Shown here: positions 20,974-29,032 of the stretch, in pieces
Layout: each line of letters begins with the position of its first letter
Numbering within the stretch: the first letter of the stretch is position 1
Assembly (NCBI GenBank): GCA_023252195.1
Contig: JAHEXI010000002.1
Coordinates: 1 to 64,000 of the forward strand
DNA from: Pseudonocardiales bacterium
GTDB lineage: Bacteria; Actinomycetota; Actinomycetes; Mycobacteriales; Pseudonocardiaceae
Reading direction: 5' to 3'
Length of the DNA stretch: 64,000 nucleotides
The notes under the pieces: generated by a model
The model's input: the letters and a program-made list of their open reading frames with translations, nothing else
What the model was told of the DNA's origin: nothing
The model's database searches: none
Translations under genes and position numbers: made by a program

Positions 20974-22749
20974 ATGGCAGGACAGGTCAAGACGGTCGGC
21001 GTAGTGGGTATGGGCACGATGGGTGCCGGAATCGCCGAGGTGCTCTCCCGCACCGGGCTTGAGGTGGTGGCGGTCGAAGTCGACGCCGACGGCGTGACTC
21101 GGGGTCGTGGGCATCTCGAACACTCCACCGGACGAGCCCTGGAGCGCGGCAAGCTCGACGCGTCGAGCCGCCGCGAACTGCTGGACCGGATCCGCTTCAC
21201 CACGAAGTTGGCGGATCTGGCCGAGGTAGACCTTGTTGTGGAGGCCGTACCCGAGCGCCTGGACCTCAAGAGCCAGATCTTCACCGAGTTGGACGGGATC
21301 GTGCGCAGCGATGTCGTGCTGGCCTCCAACACGTCCAGCCTGTCGATCACCCAGCTCGCGGTGCAGACCAAGCGGCCGGACCGGGTGATCGGGTTGCATT
21401 TCTTCAACCCGGCACCGGTATTGAAGCTGGTCGAGGTGGTGCGCACGGTGGTCACCGATCCGGAGGTGATCAGCGACGTCACGGCGCTCGCGGAGATGCT
21501 GGGCAAGACCCCGGTGGTGGCCGGCGATCGGGCCGGGTTCATCGCCAACGGATTGCTGTTCGGCTATCTCAACCACGCCGCACGGATGTTCGAGCAGCAC
21601 TACGCGACGCGGGAGGATCTCGATGCCGCGATGCGCTACGGCTGCGGGTACCCGATGGGTCCGCTGGCGCTGCTTGACCTGATCGGACTGGACACCGCCT
21701 ACGAGATTCTCGACGCGCTGTACCGGCAGTCCCGGGATCGGCTGCACGCCCCGGTACCGGTGCTCAAGCAGATGATCACCGCCGGGTTGCTCGGTCGCAA
21801 GTCGGGCCGCGGCTTCTACACCTACGCGGGGCAGGACTCCTCGACGGTGGTACCCGACGCCGCTAACCCGTCCGGCGAAGAGTCCGGCGTCCAGACTCGT
21901 CCGATCGGCACGGTGGGCGTGGTGGGCACCGGGACGATGGCCACCGGCATCGTCGAGGTGCTGGTCAAGGGCGGGCACGAGGTGATCGTCCGCGGTCGCA
22001 GCGACAGTCGCACCAAGGATGCAGTCGCGGCGATCACCCGCTCGCTGGACAAGGCCGTCAACCGCGGCAAGCTCTCCGAGTCTGATCGTGACGCCGCACT
22101 GGGCCGGATCACCACCACCACGTCGTTGGACGACTTCGCCAGCGTCGACCTGGTGGTGGAGGCGGTAGCCGAGGAGTTGGACGTCAAGCGCGGGATCTTC
22201 GCCACCCTGGACGACGTGTGCAAGCCGGGCGCGATCCTGGCGACCACCACCTCGTCGCTACCGGTGGTCGAGTGCGCGGCCGCCACCTCCCGGCCGGGCG
22301 ACGTGGTGGGAATGCACTTTTTCAACCCCGCACCGGTGATGAAGCTGGTTGAGGTGGTATCGACCATCGCCACCACCGCTGATGTCGCCGCCACCGCCCG
22401 TAATCTGGCCCGTTCATTGGGCAAGGTGCCGGTGTCCTGCGGCGACCGTGCCGGGTTCATCGTCAACGCGTTGCTGTTCCCCTACCTCAATGACGCGGTG
22501 CGGATGTTGGAGGCGCATTACGCGTCAGCCGACGACATCGACACCGCGATGAAGGTCGGCGCCGCGCTACCGATGGGCCCCTTCGCGCTGCTCGACGTAG
22601 TCGGCCTGGACGTTTCGCTGGCCATCCAGCGCAGCCTCTACCAGGAGTTCCGCGAGCCCGGATTCGCCCCGGCCCCGCTGTTGGAACACCTGGTCACAGC
22701 CGGCCTACTAGGCCGCAAAACCCGCAAGGGCTTCCGCGACTACTCGTGA
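20974..22749 (+). CDS. tandem-fused 3-hydroxyacyl-CoA dehydrogenase
   Basis: A 591-residue protein made of two full 3-hydroxybutyryl-CoA dehydrogenase copies (about 1-290 and 308-591), each with an NAD-binding and a C-terminal helical domain. Copy 1 has GMGTMG, SNTSS, HFFNPAP and RAGFIAN; copy 2 has GTGTMA, TTTSS, HFFNPAP and RAGFIVN. So the catalytic His and Asn are kept in both, while the Gly-rich loop and the Asn of the SNTSS box have changed in copy 2. Single-domain enzymes are about 285 residues. It would oxidise or form 3-hydroxybutyryl-CoA, fitting the thiolase and crotonyl-CoA reductase nearby. Its stop lies inside a palindromic element. Confidence 0.9.
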   Translation: MAGQVKTVGVVGMGTMGAGIAEVLSRTGLEVVAVEVDADGVTRGRGHLEHSTGRALERGKLDASSRRELLDRIRFTTKLADLAEVDLVVEAVPERLDLKSQIFTELDGIVRSDVVLASNTSSLSITQLAVQTKRPDRVIGLHFFNPAPVLKLVEVVRTVVTDPEVISDVTALAEMLGKTPVVAGDRAGFIANGLLFGYLNHAARMFEQHYATREDLDAAMRYGCGYPMGPLALLDLIGLDTAYEILDALYRQSRDRLHAPVPVLKQMITAGLLGRKSGRGFYTYAGQDSSTVVPDAANPSGEESGVQTRPIGTVGVVGTGTMATGIVEVLVKGGHEVIVRGRSDSRTKDAVAAITRSLDKAVNRGKLSESDRDAALGRITTTTSLDDFASVDLVVEAVAEELDVKRGIFATLDDVCKPGAILATTTSSLPVVECAAATSRPGDVVGMHFFNPAPVMKLVEVVSTIATTADVAATARNLARSLGKVPVSCGDRAGFIVNALLFPYLNDAVRMLEAHYASADDIDTAMKVGAALPMGPFALLDVVGLDVSLAIQRSLYQEFREPGFAPAPLLEHLVTAGLLGRKTRKGFRDYS

Positions 22750-22788
22750 GTGGCAAACAGTGTTATAGCACTCAACGCCACTCACGAG
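22743..22788. repeat. palindromic element family A, copy 1
   Basis: CTCGTGAGTGGC and its exact complement GCCACTCACGAG enclose a 22-base centre with AGTGTTATAGCACT as a nested hairpin. The stop codon of the preceding gene lies in the left arm. Near-identical copies are at 29998-30043 and, reversed, at 47991-48036. It may end transcription. Confidence 0.9.
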
Positions 22789-22816
22789 CATCCGGTGCAT
22801 CATGATGCACCGGATG
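22789..22816. promoter_or_regulatory. 28-base perfect palindrome before vapBC, candidate operator
   Basis: CATCCGGTGCATCA is followed directly by its exact complement, with no spacer. It ends 13 bases before the GTG of the antitoxin gene and adjoins the family A element. VapB proteins bind such dyads as dimers, alone or with toxin, to repress their own operon. Confidence 0.75.
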
Positions 22817-22829
22817 CTAGACTAGCTCG

Positions 22830-23060
22830 GTGCGCACCACTATAGACTTGCCGGACGATCTACATCGCATCACGATGTCGCTGGCTCGCGATACTGCTCA
22901 GACGCTGAGTCAGACCGTGGCCGCGCTGCTCCGGCGGGCTCTGGAACGGCCAGAGCCGGTCGAGTGCTATACCGATTCGCGCACTGGTTTCCCGGTGATG
23001 CGACTTGGCGGCACGCCGATCACGGTCGAGGACGTCCGGGCGTTGGACGACGAGGAGTGA
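22830..23060 (+). CDS. vapB: VapB-type antitoxin (ribbon-helix-helix)
   Basis: A 76-residue protein starting MRTTIDLPDDLHRITMSLAR, a ribbon-helix-helix DNA-binding strand and helix. The rest (YTDSRTGFPVMRLGGTPITV, then EDVRALDDEE) is the flexible part that wraps the toxin. It neutralises the VapC encoded next, whose start overlaps its stop (GTGA), and represses the operon through the palindrome just upstream. GTG start. Confidence 0.85.
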   Translation: MRTTIDLPDDLHRITMSLARDTAQTLSQTVAALLRRALERPEPVECYTDSRTGFPVMRLGGTPITVEDVRALDDEE

Positions 23061-23455
23061 TCACGCTACTCGACAGCAATGTCCTCATCGCGCTGGCGGT
23101 GAACGAGCATGTTCATCATGATGCAGCCATCGCTTGGCTGGCCTGCACCGATGGTCTGGTCGCCACCTGCCCGATCACTCAAGGCGCACTGATCAGGCTG
23201 CTGGTCCGTCGAGGAGTGCGTCCTGATCAGGCTCTTCGCCAGCTGGGGATCATCGCCGCGCAGCCGCGGCACGAGTTCTGGCCCGACGAGGTGCCGTTCA
23301 CTGACGTTGCCCTGACCGGTGTGCTCGGTCATCGGCAGGTCACCGATGCCTACCTCGCTGCGCTCGCTCGTTCCCGCACGGGTCGGCTAGCCACCTTCGA
23401 CCAGGGCCTCGCACAGCTACACACCGACGTGGCGCACCTTGTGCCCACGGGCTGA
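23057..23455 (+). CDS. vapC: VapC-type PIN-domain toxin
   Basis: A 132-residue PIN ribonuclease. Acidic metal-site residues are visible in LLDSNVLIAL, in TQGALIRLL (Gln replacing the commonest Glu position; nearby acids may substitute), in VTDAYLAALA and in ATFDQGL. Activated VapC cuts RNA, often tRNA or rRNA, and halts growth. The GTG at 23057 overlaps the vapB stop and is the coupled start. Confidence 0.85.
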   Translation: MITLLDSNVLIALAVNEHVHHDAAIAWLACTDGLVATCPITQGALIRLLVRRGVRPDQALRQLGIIAAQPRHEFWPDEVPFTDVALTGVLGHRQVTDAYLAALARSRTGRLATFDQGLAQLHTDVAHLVPTG

Positions 23456-23466
23456 TCGCACCTCGC

Positions 23467-23691
23467 TCAGCCGCAACAACCGCCGCCGCAGCAGCCGCCC
23501 GATGGGGGCGCAGCGCGTCGGGGTTGGCTGGTGGGGGAGGGTGCCGCACTTGACAACGCGACGGTGGAGAGCAGCCGGACGGTGTCGTCGTGCCCATCGG
23601 GGCACCGGGCGGGGTCTCGCGAGGCGGTCATCGGCCGGCTGAGCTCAAAGGTCGTCGAGCACTCTCGGCACCGGAACTCGTAGCGCGGCAT
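23467..23691 (-). CDS. FmdB-family zinc ribbon protein
   Basis: A 74-residue protein. MPRYEFRCRECSTTFELSRP and ARCPDGH form the FmdB/CxxC zinc ribbon, here with the second pair read as C-P-x-x-H. The C-terminus is a Gly-Cys tail (GGCCGGGCCG) typical of the family. FmdB proteins are small regulators or chaperones of unknown target. It converges with vapC, the gap being 11 bases, and its start region overlaps the upstream region of the next + gene. Confidence 0.85.
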   Translation of the reverse strand: MPRYEFRCRECSTTFELSRPMTASRDPARCPDGHDDTVRLLSTVALSSAAPSPTSQPRRAAPPSGGCCGGGCCG

Positions 23692-23725
23692 GAGTGTCAC
23701 CGTACCGGTACTACCGTGGGTTGTT

Positions 23726-24028
23726 ATGCCTCGCCGTAACGTCCCGCGCCGCGCTCGCGTCGCCGTCCCACCTCCGGTGGTGGGCGGGACCGGTTGGGCG
23801 CACCGAGAGAGCGGCCCAGACGGGGAGTGGGTGGTCCGGTCGGTCCCGGGTGAGCAGGCGGTCAAGAACTACCGCTGCCCCGGTTGTGACCACGAGGTCC
23901 GGGCCGGCACTGTGCACGTGGTCGCCTGGCCGGCGCACGAGCATGGCTCTTCGGCCGACCGGCGGCACTGGCACACCGGTTGCTGGACTGCTCGGACCCG
24001 CCGGGCCCCCACTCGCAAACACTGGTGA
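23726..24028 (+). CDS. conserved hypothetical zinc-finger-like protein
   Basis: A 100-residue basic protein beginning MPRRNVPRRAR. In the middle NYRCPGCDHEV gives a CxxC pair and HWHTGCW a His/Cys pair, so one zinc is likely bound. Such proteins are often annotated ATP/GTP-binding protein in actinobacteria without support. It is divergent from the FmdB gene and converges with the coiled-coil gene (2-base gap). The upstream ATG at 23690 would add 12 residues but lies opposite the FmdB start, so the ATG at 23726 is preferred. Confidence 0.7.
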   Translation: MPRRNVPRRARVAVPPPVVGGTGWAHRESGPDGEWVVRSVPGEQAVKNYRCPGCDHEVRAGTVHVVAWPAHEHGSSADRRHWHTGCWTARTRRAPTRKHW

Positions 24029-24030
24029 GG

Positions 24031-24915
24031 TCAGCCCCGCGCAGACGGCTCACCAGCAAGCGCATCATCTTCGATCGGATCGGGCTCCAGCCGCTGCATC
24101 GCCTCGTCCAGCTTCGAGCTCACAGACTGTAACTGGCCGGTGAGCTGCCGGCGCACGGTGCGCAGCGCCGTCACCCGCCGAGTGGCCTCCTGCACCCGAG
24201 CGACCGCTGTCTGGTCGGCCTCGGTCACCAGCCGCCGGGCCACATCGGTGGCCTCGTCGACGCGCCGCTTCGCCTCGGCCTTGCTGCTTGCCTCCTCCTG
24301 CGCCAGCTCGCGGTTGGCGTCCCGACGCCGGGTTGACATGGTGATGTCGAAGTCCTCTTCGGCCTGCCGCCGACGGGCCGCGGACTCGGCGTCGAGCTGC
24401 TCGGCTCGCCGCTTCGCCAGCGCCTGGATCTCTTCGGCCCGACGATGGGCGTCGGCGATGGCCCGCTGGTGCTCGGCCTCCATCACGGTGCGCCGCCGCT
24501 GCGCTTCCGCGATCATCTGTTCGTAGCGGGCGCGCAGCTTGTCGGCTTCACGCTCCGCCTCGGCCCTGGTCGCGGCGGCGGCAGCGGTGGCTTTGGCGTG
24601 GATCTCCGCGACCTCGCTCTGGGCCGTCCGCAGCATCCGCACTACGCGTTCGCTCATGCCCTCGACGGTGGTGGGCGGCGCGGCGAGCCGCTTGATCTGG
24701 GCGCAGAGGTCATCGATTTCCCCGCGAGCCGCCTCGAGTGTGCGGGCGAGTTCCGCAGCCTGCGCGGCACCGGCGTTGCGATCGGCCACCGCGATCTGCA
24801 GATCGGCCCGCAGCTGTTCAAGCTGGTAATTTACCTGCGCGCAGTCGTATCCACGGCGGACGATATCGAACGTAGATCTCATCGGAAGCAGATCACGATC
24901 GTCGACTGAGCCCAT
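24031..24915 (-). CDS. DivIVA-like coiled-coil protein
   Basis: A 294-residue, almost wholly helical protein. STFDIVRRGYDCAQVNYQLE near residue 14 matches the DivIVA N-terminal motif, and long coiled coils with many Ala, Glu and Arg follow (to about 285). DivIVA and Scy-like proteins organise the cell pole and apical growth in actinobacteria. There is no membrane helix. It is a lone gene between the zinc-finger-like protein and crotonyl-CoA reductase. Which polar process it serves cannot be told from sequence. Confidence 0.8.
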   Translation of the reverse strand: MGSVDDRDLLPMRSTFDIVRRGYDCAQVNYQLEQLRADLQIAVADRNAGAAQAAELARTLEAARGEIDDLCAQIKRLAAPPTTVEGMSERVVRMLRTAQSEVAEIHAKATAAAAATRAEAEREADKLRARYEQMIAEAQRRRTVMEAEHQRAIADAHRRAEEIQALAKRRAEQLDAESAARRRQAEEDFDITMSTRRRDANRELAQEEASSKAEAKRRVDEATDVARRLVTEADQTAVARVQEATRRVTALRTVRRQLTGQLQSVSSKLDEAMQRLEPDPIEDDALAGEPSARG

Positions 24916-24965
24916 GGGGCCAGGTTACTCGGGTGCTGGTGAGTAGCGGTAAGCCGTTCCGGCGG

Positions 24966-26297
24966 TCACACGCCCCGGAAGCGGTTGATATTTGCCAGGT
25001 GGATCTCGCGGAGTTCCGGGTTCCGTATGCCCAGCCCCTCTTCTGGGGCTAGACACAACACACCGACCTTGCCCTGGTGAATGTTGCAGTGCATGTCGTG
25101 AGCGGCCTGGCCGGTCTCCTTGAGCGGGTAGACGCGGGACAGCGTCGGGTGGACCTTGCCCCTGGCGATCAGTCGGTTGGCCTCCCATGCCTCACGGTAA
25201 TTAGCGAAATGCGAGCCCACAATCCGTTTGAGGTTCATCCAGAGGTAGCGGTTGTCGAACACGTGAAGGAAGCCTGAGGTGGAGGCGCAGGTCACGATCG
25301 TGCCGCCCCTCTTGGCGACGTAGACGCTGGCACCGAAGGTCTCCCGCCCCGGGTGCTCGAACACGATGTCGGGGTCGTCCCCGCCGGTCAACTCGCGAAT
25401 CTTGGAGCCGAACCGCTTCCACTCTTTCGGATCCTGGTTGTGCTCGTCCTTCCAGAACTTGTAGCCCTCGGCGTTACGGTCGATGACCAGTTCGGCGCCC
25501 ATCCGCCGGCAGATCTCGGCTTTTTCGGGGCTGGAGACCACGCAGACCGGGACGCCGCCGCCGCCCAGGGCCATCTGGGTGGCGTAAGAGCCCAGGCCGC
25601 CCGACGCGCCCCAGATGAGTACCGTGTCGCCCTGTTTGAGGTCGGCGCCGTTGCGGGAGACCAACTGCCGGTACGCGGTGGAGTTGACCAACCCGGGGCT
25701 TGCCGCCTCCTCCCAGGTGAGGTGGGCCGGCTTGGGCATCAGCTGGTTGGACTTGACCAGGGCGAGCTCGGCGAGGCCGCCGAAGTTCGTCTCGAAACCC
25801 CAGATGCGCTGCTCGGGGTCGAGCATCGTGTCGTTGTGCCCGTCAGGATGCTCCAGCTCGACGGACAGGCAGTGCGCCACGACCTCATCGCCCGCTCGCC
25901 AGGCGTTGACCCCGGCGCCGGTACGCAGCACCACGCCGGCGAGGTCCGAGCCGACCACGTGGTAGGGCAGGTCGTGCCGGGAGGCCAATGGGGAGGTGCG
26001 GCCGTAGCGCTTGAGGAATCCGAAGGTGGGCAACGGTTCGAAGATCGACGTCCAGACGGTGTTGTAGTTGATAGCGCTGGCCATCACCGCGACCAGCGCC
26101 TCGCCCGGCCCCAGTTCTGGGACCGGTACCTCATCGAGGTGCAACGACAGCCGCGGATCCTTGTCCCGGCTGGGCACTTCGGCGAACATGTCGGCCTCAT
26201 CAGCGTGGACCGTGATTCCCCGGTAACTCTCCGGTACTGGCAGTGAGCCGATGGCGTCGACGTCGTCGCTGAGAATGGCATCGAGGATCTGTTGCAC
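24966..26297 (-). CDS. ccrA: crotonyl-CoA carboxylase/reductase
   Basis: A 443-residue medium-chain reductase that reductively carboxylates crotonyl-CoA to ethylmalonyl-CoA with NADPH and CO2. The CO2-pocket residues known from the Kitasatospora enzyme, Asn81, Phe170, Glu171 and His365, appear here shifted by two as Asn79 (AINYNTVW), Phe168-Glu169 (GFETNFGG) and His363 (VGSHFANY). The NADPH motif GASGGLGSYA is near 230. Full conservation supports true carboxylase activity. It works with the thiolase, hydroxyacyl-CoA dehydrogenase, epimerase and mutase of this block. An imperfect palindrome lies about 60 bases upstream of the start. Confidence 0.95.
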   Translation of the reverse strand: MQQILDAILSDDVDAIGSLPVPESYRGITVHADEADMFAEVPSRDKDPRLSLHLDEVPVPELGPGEALVAVMASAINYNTVWTSIFEPLPTFGFLKRYGRTSPLASRHDLPYHVVGSDLAGVVLRTGAGVNAWRAGDEVVAHCLSVELEHPDGHNDTMLDPEQRIWGFETNFGGLAELALVKSNQLMPKPAHLTWEEAASPGLVNSTAYRQLVSRNGADLKQGDTVLIWGASGGLGSYATQMALGGGGVPVCVVSSPEKAEICRRMGAELVIDRNAEGYKFWKDEHNQDPKEWKRFGSKIRELTGGDDPDIVFEHPGRETFGASVYVAKRGGTIVTCASTSGFLHVFDNRYLWMNLKRIVGSHFANYREAWEANRLIARGKVHPTLSRVYPLKETGQAAHDMHCNIHQGKVGVLCLAPEEGLGIRNPELREIHLANINRFRGV

Positions 26298-26356
26298 TGT
26301 CGTCCCTTCGCTGTGCCCGCTTCCCGCTCGGGTCTAGCCGGCTACGCTGAGGCTAG

Positions 26357-26376
26357 GCGATAAGTATATCAATCGC
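26357..26376. promoter_or_regulatory. 20-base imperfect palindrome upstream of ccrA
   Basis: GCGAT and ATCGC arms with 7 of 10 base pairs matching, in an AT-richer stretch, 60 bases before the ccrA start and about 64 before vapB. It could be an operator for a TetR- or MarR-type regulator of either divergent unit. Confidence 0.35.
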
Positions 26377-26439
26377 TATGGCCCCGACTGAGTGAGCGCG
26401 ATTGCCCCACTTCTCAGGTTCTGATGTATAGTGCGGTGT

Positions 26440-26700
26440 ATGCGTCGGACCAATATCTATCTCACCGACGAACAGCGGGCTGCCCTCGCCGCTCGCGCGG
26501 CTGCCGAGGGCACCTCGGCAGCTGAACTGGTCCGTCGGCTCATCGATCAAGCGCTGCTGGGAGCGAGTGACGACCTCACCGACGACCTGGCTGCGATCGA
26601 CGTGTCCTTCGGGGCCTTGCGGGGCGACGAGTTGGACATCGACGTGGATTGGGCGGACGGTCGGCGAGGAGAGCACCTGCGGCGGATCAGTCAGCTGTGA
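26440..26700 (+). CDS. vapB: VapB-type antitoxin, second module
   Basis: An 86-residue protein beginning MRRTNIYLTDEQRAALAARA, a ribbon-helix-helix, then AEGTSAAELVRRLIDQAL. Its acidic C-terminal half (LDIDVDWADG) should block the toxin. TATAGT at 26426-26431 with TTGCCC about 19 bases earlier is a plausible promoter. The ATG at 26440 begins the motif; a GTG three codons earlier is possible. The stop overlaps the toxin start (GTGA). Confidence 0.85.
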   Translation: MRRTNIYLTDEQRAALAARAAAEGTSAAELVRRLIDQALLGASDDLTDDLAAIDVSFGALRGDELDIDVDWADGRRGEHLRRISQL

Positions 26701-27107
26701 TCCTCGTTGACACCGATGTGCTCATCGCGAACTTGCGCGGAATCGACGCCGCGCGGGACTGGCTTCAGCACACCCGCATCCGGGCTGGCCGGCTCGCGGT
26801 CAGCGTCGTCACGAACGCCGAGATCATCGGCGGCATGCGTTCTCCAGAACGACGAGAGGTGATCCGGCTACTCAACTCGGTTCGACCGCTACCCGTGACC
26901 GACATGATCGCTCACCGCGCCGGAGAACTTCGTCGGCACTACCGTCGCTCGCACGCCGCGATCGGACTGGTCGACTACCTGGTCGCCGCCACAGCACTGG
27001 TTAACGGGCTCGAACTCGCGACGCTCAACATCAAACACTTTCCGATGTTCACCGACCTGAAACCGCCCTTCCAGCTCCTCGGTCGGACTGCTCCAACATC
27101 TCAATGA
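26697..27107 (+). CDS. vapC: VapC-type PIN-domain toxin, second module
   Basis: A 136-residue PIN nuclease: ILVDTDVLIANLRG with the first Asp, TNAEIIGGMRS with Glu, LVDYLVAATAL with Asp and ATLNIKHFPMF at the end. All acidic positions are kept. GTG start overlaps the antitoxin stop. It converges with the epimerase gene, and a family B palindrome lies in the gap. Confidence 0.9.
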   Translation: MILVDTDVLIANLRGIDAARDWLQHTRIRAGRLAVSVVTNAEIIGGMRSPERREVIRLLNSVRPLPVTDMIAHRAGELRRHYRRSHAAIGLVDYLVAATALVNGLELATLNIKHFPMFTDLKPPFQLLGRTAPTSQ

Positions 27108-27140
27108 GCCCTGCCAGCGAAGCAATCTTTCGATCTAGGG

Positions 27141-27204
27141 TTCCCGAACTTCACAGCAGCGCTCTTGCGGATTAGCTAAACAGCGCTGCTGTGAAATTCG
27201 GGAA
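27141..27204. repeat. palindromic element family B, copy 1
   Basis: Arms of 23 bases with one mismatch, from TTCCCGAACTTCACAGCAGC to its complement, around an 18-base loop. It sits between the convergent vapC and epimerase genes. A related element sharing TTCCCGAACT and CACAG is at 41253-41305. The outer arms could stop transcription from both sides. Confidence 0.9.
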
Positions 27205-27228
27205 GAGGAGAGTGCCTGGGAGCCCGTC

Positions 27229-27675
27229 CTAAGGCGTGGGCGACGCCGGTTCGACCAGCTCGACGAGCACGCCGCCGGCGTCCTTGGGGTGGATGAAGTT
27301 GATCCGCGAACCGGCGGTGCCGCGGCGGGGGACGTCGTAGAGCAGCCGTACTCCGGCGCTACGCAGCGCAGCCGTCGCCGACTCGATGTCGGTAACACGG
27401 TAGGCCAACTGCTGCAGCCCAGGACCGCTGCGGTCCAGGAACTTGGCGATGGTGGAGTTCGGGCCCAGCGCGGCGAGTAGCTGCACCGCGGCGCCGGTGC
27501 CGGGATCGCCGGGCGCACGCAGCATGCCTTCGCGCACCCCCTGCTCCTCGTTGATCTCCTCATGAACCAGCTCCAACCCGAACGTGGCGCGGTGAAATTC
27601 CACCGCGGCGTCGAAATCGGGCACTGCGATGCCCACGTGGTCGATCGCCGTGATGAATGGTTGGAGTTGCTGCAT
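27229..27675 (-). CDS. mce: methylmalonyl-CoA epimerase
   Basis: A 148-residue VOC-fold enzyme that interconverts (R)- and (S)-methylmalonyl-CoA, and in this pathway probably ethylmalonyl-CoA too. The family motifs are clear: [13 protein letters not shown] with a metal His, [14 protein letters not shown], and [16 protein letters not shown] with the metal-site Glu and the Asp after HPK. The ATG at 27675 was chosen; the frame is open upstream but overlaps the promoter of the divergent thiolase. It faces the thiolase gene across about 150 bases. Confidence 0.92.
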   Translation of the reverse strand: MQQLQPFITAIDHVGIAVPDFDAAVEFHRATFGLELVHEEINEEQGVREGMLRAPGDPGTGAAVQLLAALGPNSTIAKFLDRSGPGLQQLAYRVTDIESATAALRSAGVRLLYDVPRRGTAGSRINFIHPKDAGGVLVELVEPASPTP

Positions 27676-27828
27676 GGTTGGCAGCGTACGGCGCCGCGTC
27701 TGGGATTCGATCGTGCTCAGCGTCACCTCCGCGCCGGACTCATCACAGTCTCGTCGTCATCGGGTGCGACGGCTGGTACGCGCGGTAGGGTCGAAGAACA
27801 GCCTGATCAAACGTTCCGGAGGTTAATC

Positions 27829-29031
27829 ATGGCCGGTATGGTCGGTTCTGTCATCGTGGCCGGCGCCCGCACCCCGATGGGTCGCCTGCTCGGCCAGCTC
27901 AAAGACTTCTCGGGCGCACAACTGGGCGGTTTCGCCATCAAGGCCGCGCTCGAACGCGCCGGCGTGGCGCCCGAGCAGGTGCAATACGTGATCATGGGCC
28001 AGGTGCTGACGGCCGGCGCCGGTCAGATCCCGGCCCGGCAGGCGGCGGTCAACGCCGGCATCGGTATGGACGTGCCGGCCCTGACGATCAACAAGGTGTG
28101 CCTGTCCGGGCTCAACGCGATTGCGATGGCCGATCAGCTGATCCGGGCTGGCGAGTTCGACATCATCGTGGCCGGCGGGCAGGAGTCGATGACCCAGGCG
28201 CCGCACCTGCTGGCCAAGTCGCGCGCCGGGTTCAAGTACGGCGACGTCACCATGATCGACCACATGGCCTACGACGGCTTGCATGACGCGTTCGACCAGG
28301 TCTCGATGGGCGCCTCCACCGAGAAGCACAACGGGCGCCACCAGCTGACCCGGGCTGAGCAGGACGAGTTCGCTGCGCAATCGCACCAGCGAGCCGGTCG
28401 CGCGGTGGCCAGCGGTCTGTTTGCCGAGGAGATCACCCCGGTCAGCGTGCCGCAGCGCAAGGGCGACCCGGTCGTGGTCGCGGCCGATGAGGGCATCCGA
28501 CCCGACACCACCGCCGCGGGACTGGGCAAGCTGCGCCCGGCGTTCGCCGCCGACGGCACCATCACCGCCGGGTCCTCGTCGCCGATCACTGACGGCGCCG
28601 CGGCGGTCGTGGTGATGAGCAAGGCCAAAGCCCAGGAACTGGGTTTGAGCTGGCTGGCCGAGATCGGGGCGCACGGCATGGTGGCCGGACCCGACGATTC
28701 CAGCCTGCACGAGCAGCCCGCCAACGCGGTGCTGGCGGCCTGCTCCAAGGAGGGCATCGAGGTGAGCGATCTCGACATCGTTGAGATCAACGAGGCGTTC
28801 GCCGCGGTGGGCGTGGTGTCCACCCGCAAGCTCGGTATCGACCCGGCGAAGGTGAACCCGAATGGCGGGGCGATCGCGCTCGGTCATCCGATCGGCGCGT
28901 CCGGCGCCCGGCTGGCGCTGCACCTGGCGATGGAGCTCAAGCGGCGCGGTGGCGGCGTGGGCGCGGCGTCGTTGTGCGGTGGCGGTGGCCAGGGTGACGC
29001 GCTGATCCTGCGGGTGCCGGCGACCACCTAG
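27829..29031 (+). CDS. acetyl-CoA C-acetyltransferase (thiolase)
   Basis: A 400-residue biosynthetic thiolase condensing two acetyl-CoA into acetoacetyl-CoA. The nucleophile is Cys91 in [21 protein letters not shown] gives the His and the final CGGGGQGDA the second Cys. NEAFA is also present. The ATG at 27829 has CGGAGG upstream; the frame extends earlier but overlaps the epimerase start region. The next gene, meaB, begins after one base, so the two are co-transcribed. Confidence 0.93.
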   Translation: MAGMVGSVIVAGARTPMGRLLGQLKDFSGAQLGGFAIKAALERAGVAPEQVQYVIMGQVLTAGAGQIPARQAAVNAGIGMDVPALTINKVCLSGLNAIAMADQLIRAGEFDIIVAGGQESMTQAPHLLAKSRAGFKYGDVTMIDHMAYDGLHDAFDQVSMGASTEKHNGRHQLTRAEQDEFAAQSHQRAGRAVASGLFAEEITPVSVPQRKGDPVVVAADEGIRPDTTAAGLGKLRPAFAADGTITAGSSSPITDGAAAVVVMSKAKAQELGLSWLAEIGAHGMVAGPDDSSLHEQPANAVLAACSKEGIEVSDLDIVEINEAFAAVGVVSTRKLGIDPAKVNPNGGAIALGHPIGASGARLALHLAMELKRRGGGVGAASLCGGGGQGDALILRVPATT

Positions 29032-29032
29032 C

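Noticed and set aside
25353-26246. 297-residue + frame opposite ccrA
   Set aside because: Shadow frame; ccrA on the other strand keeps every catalytic residue.
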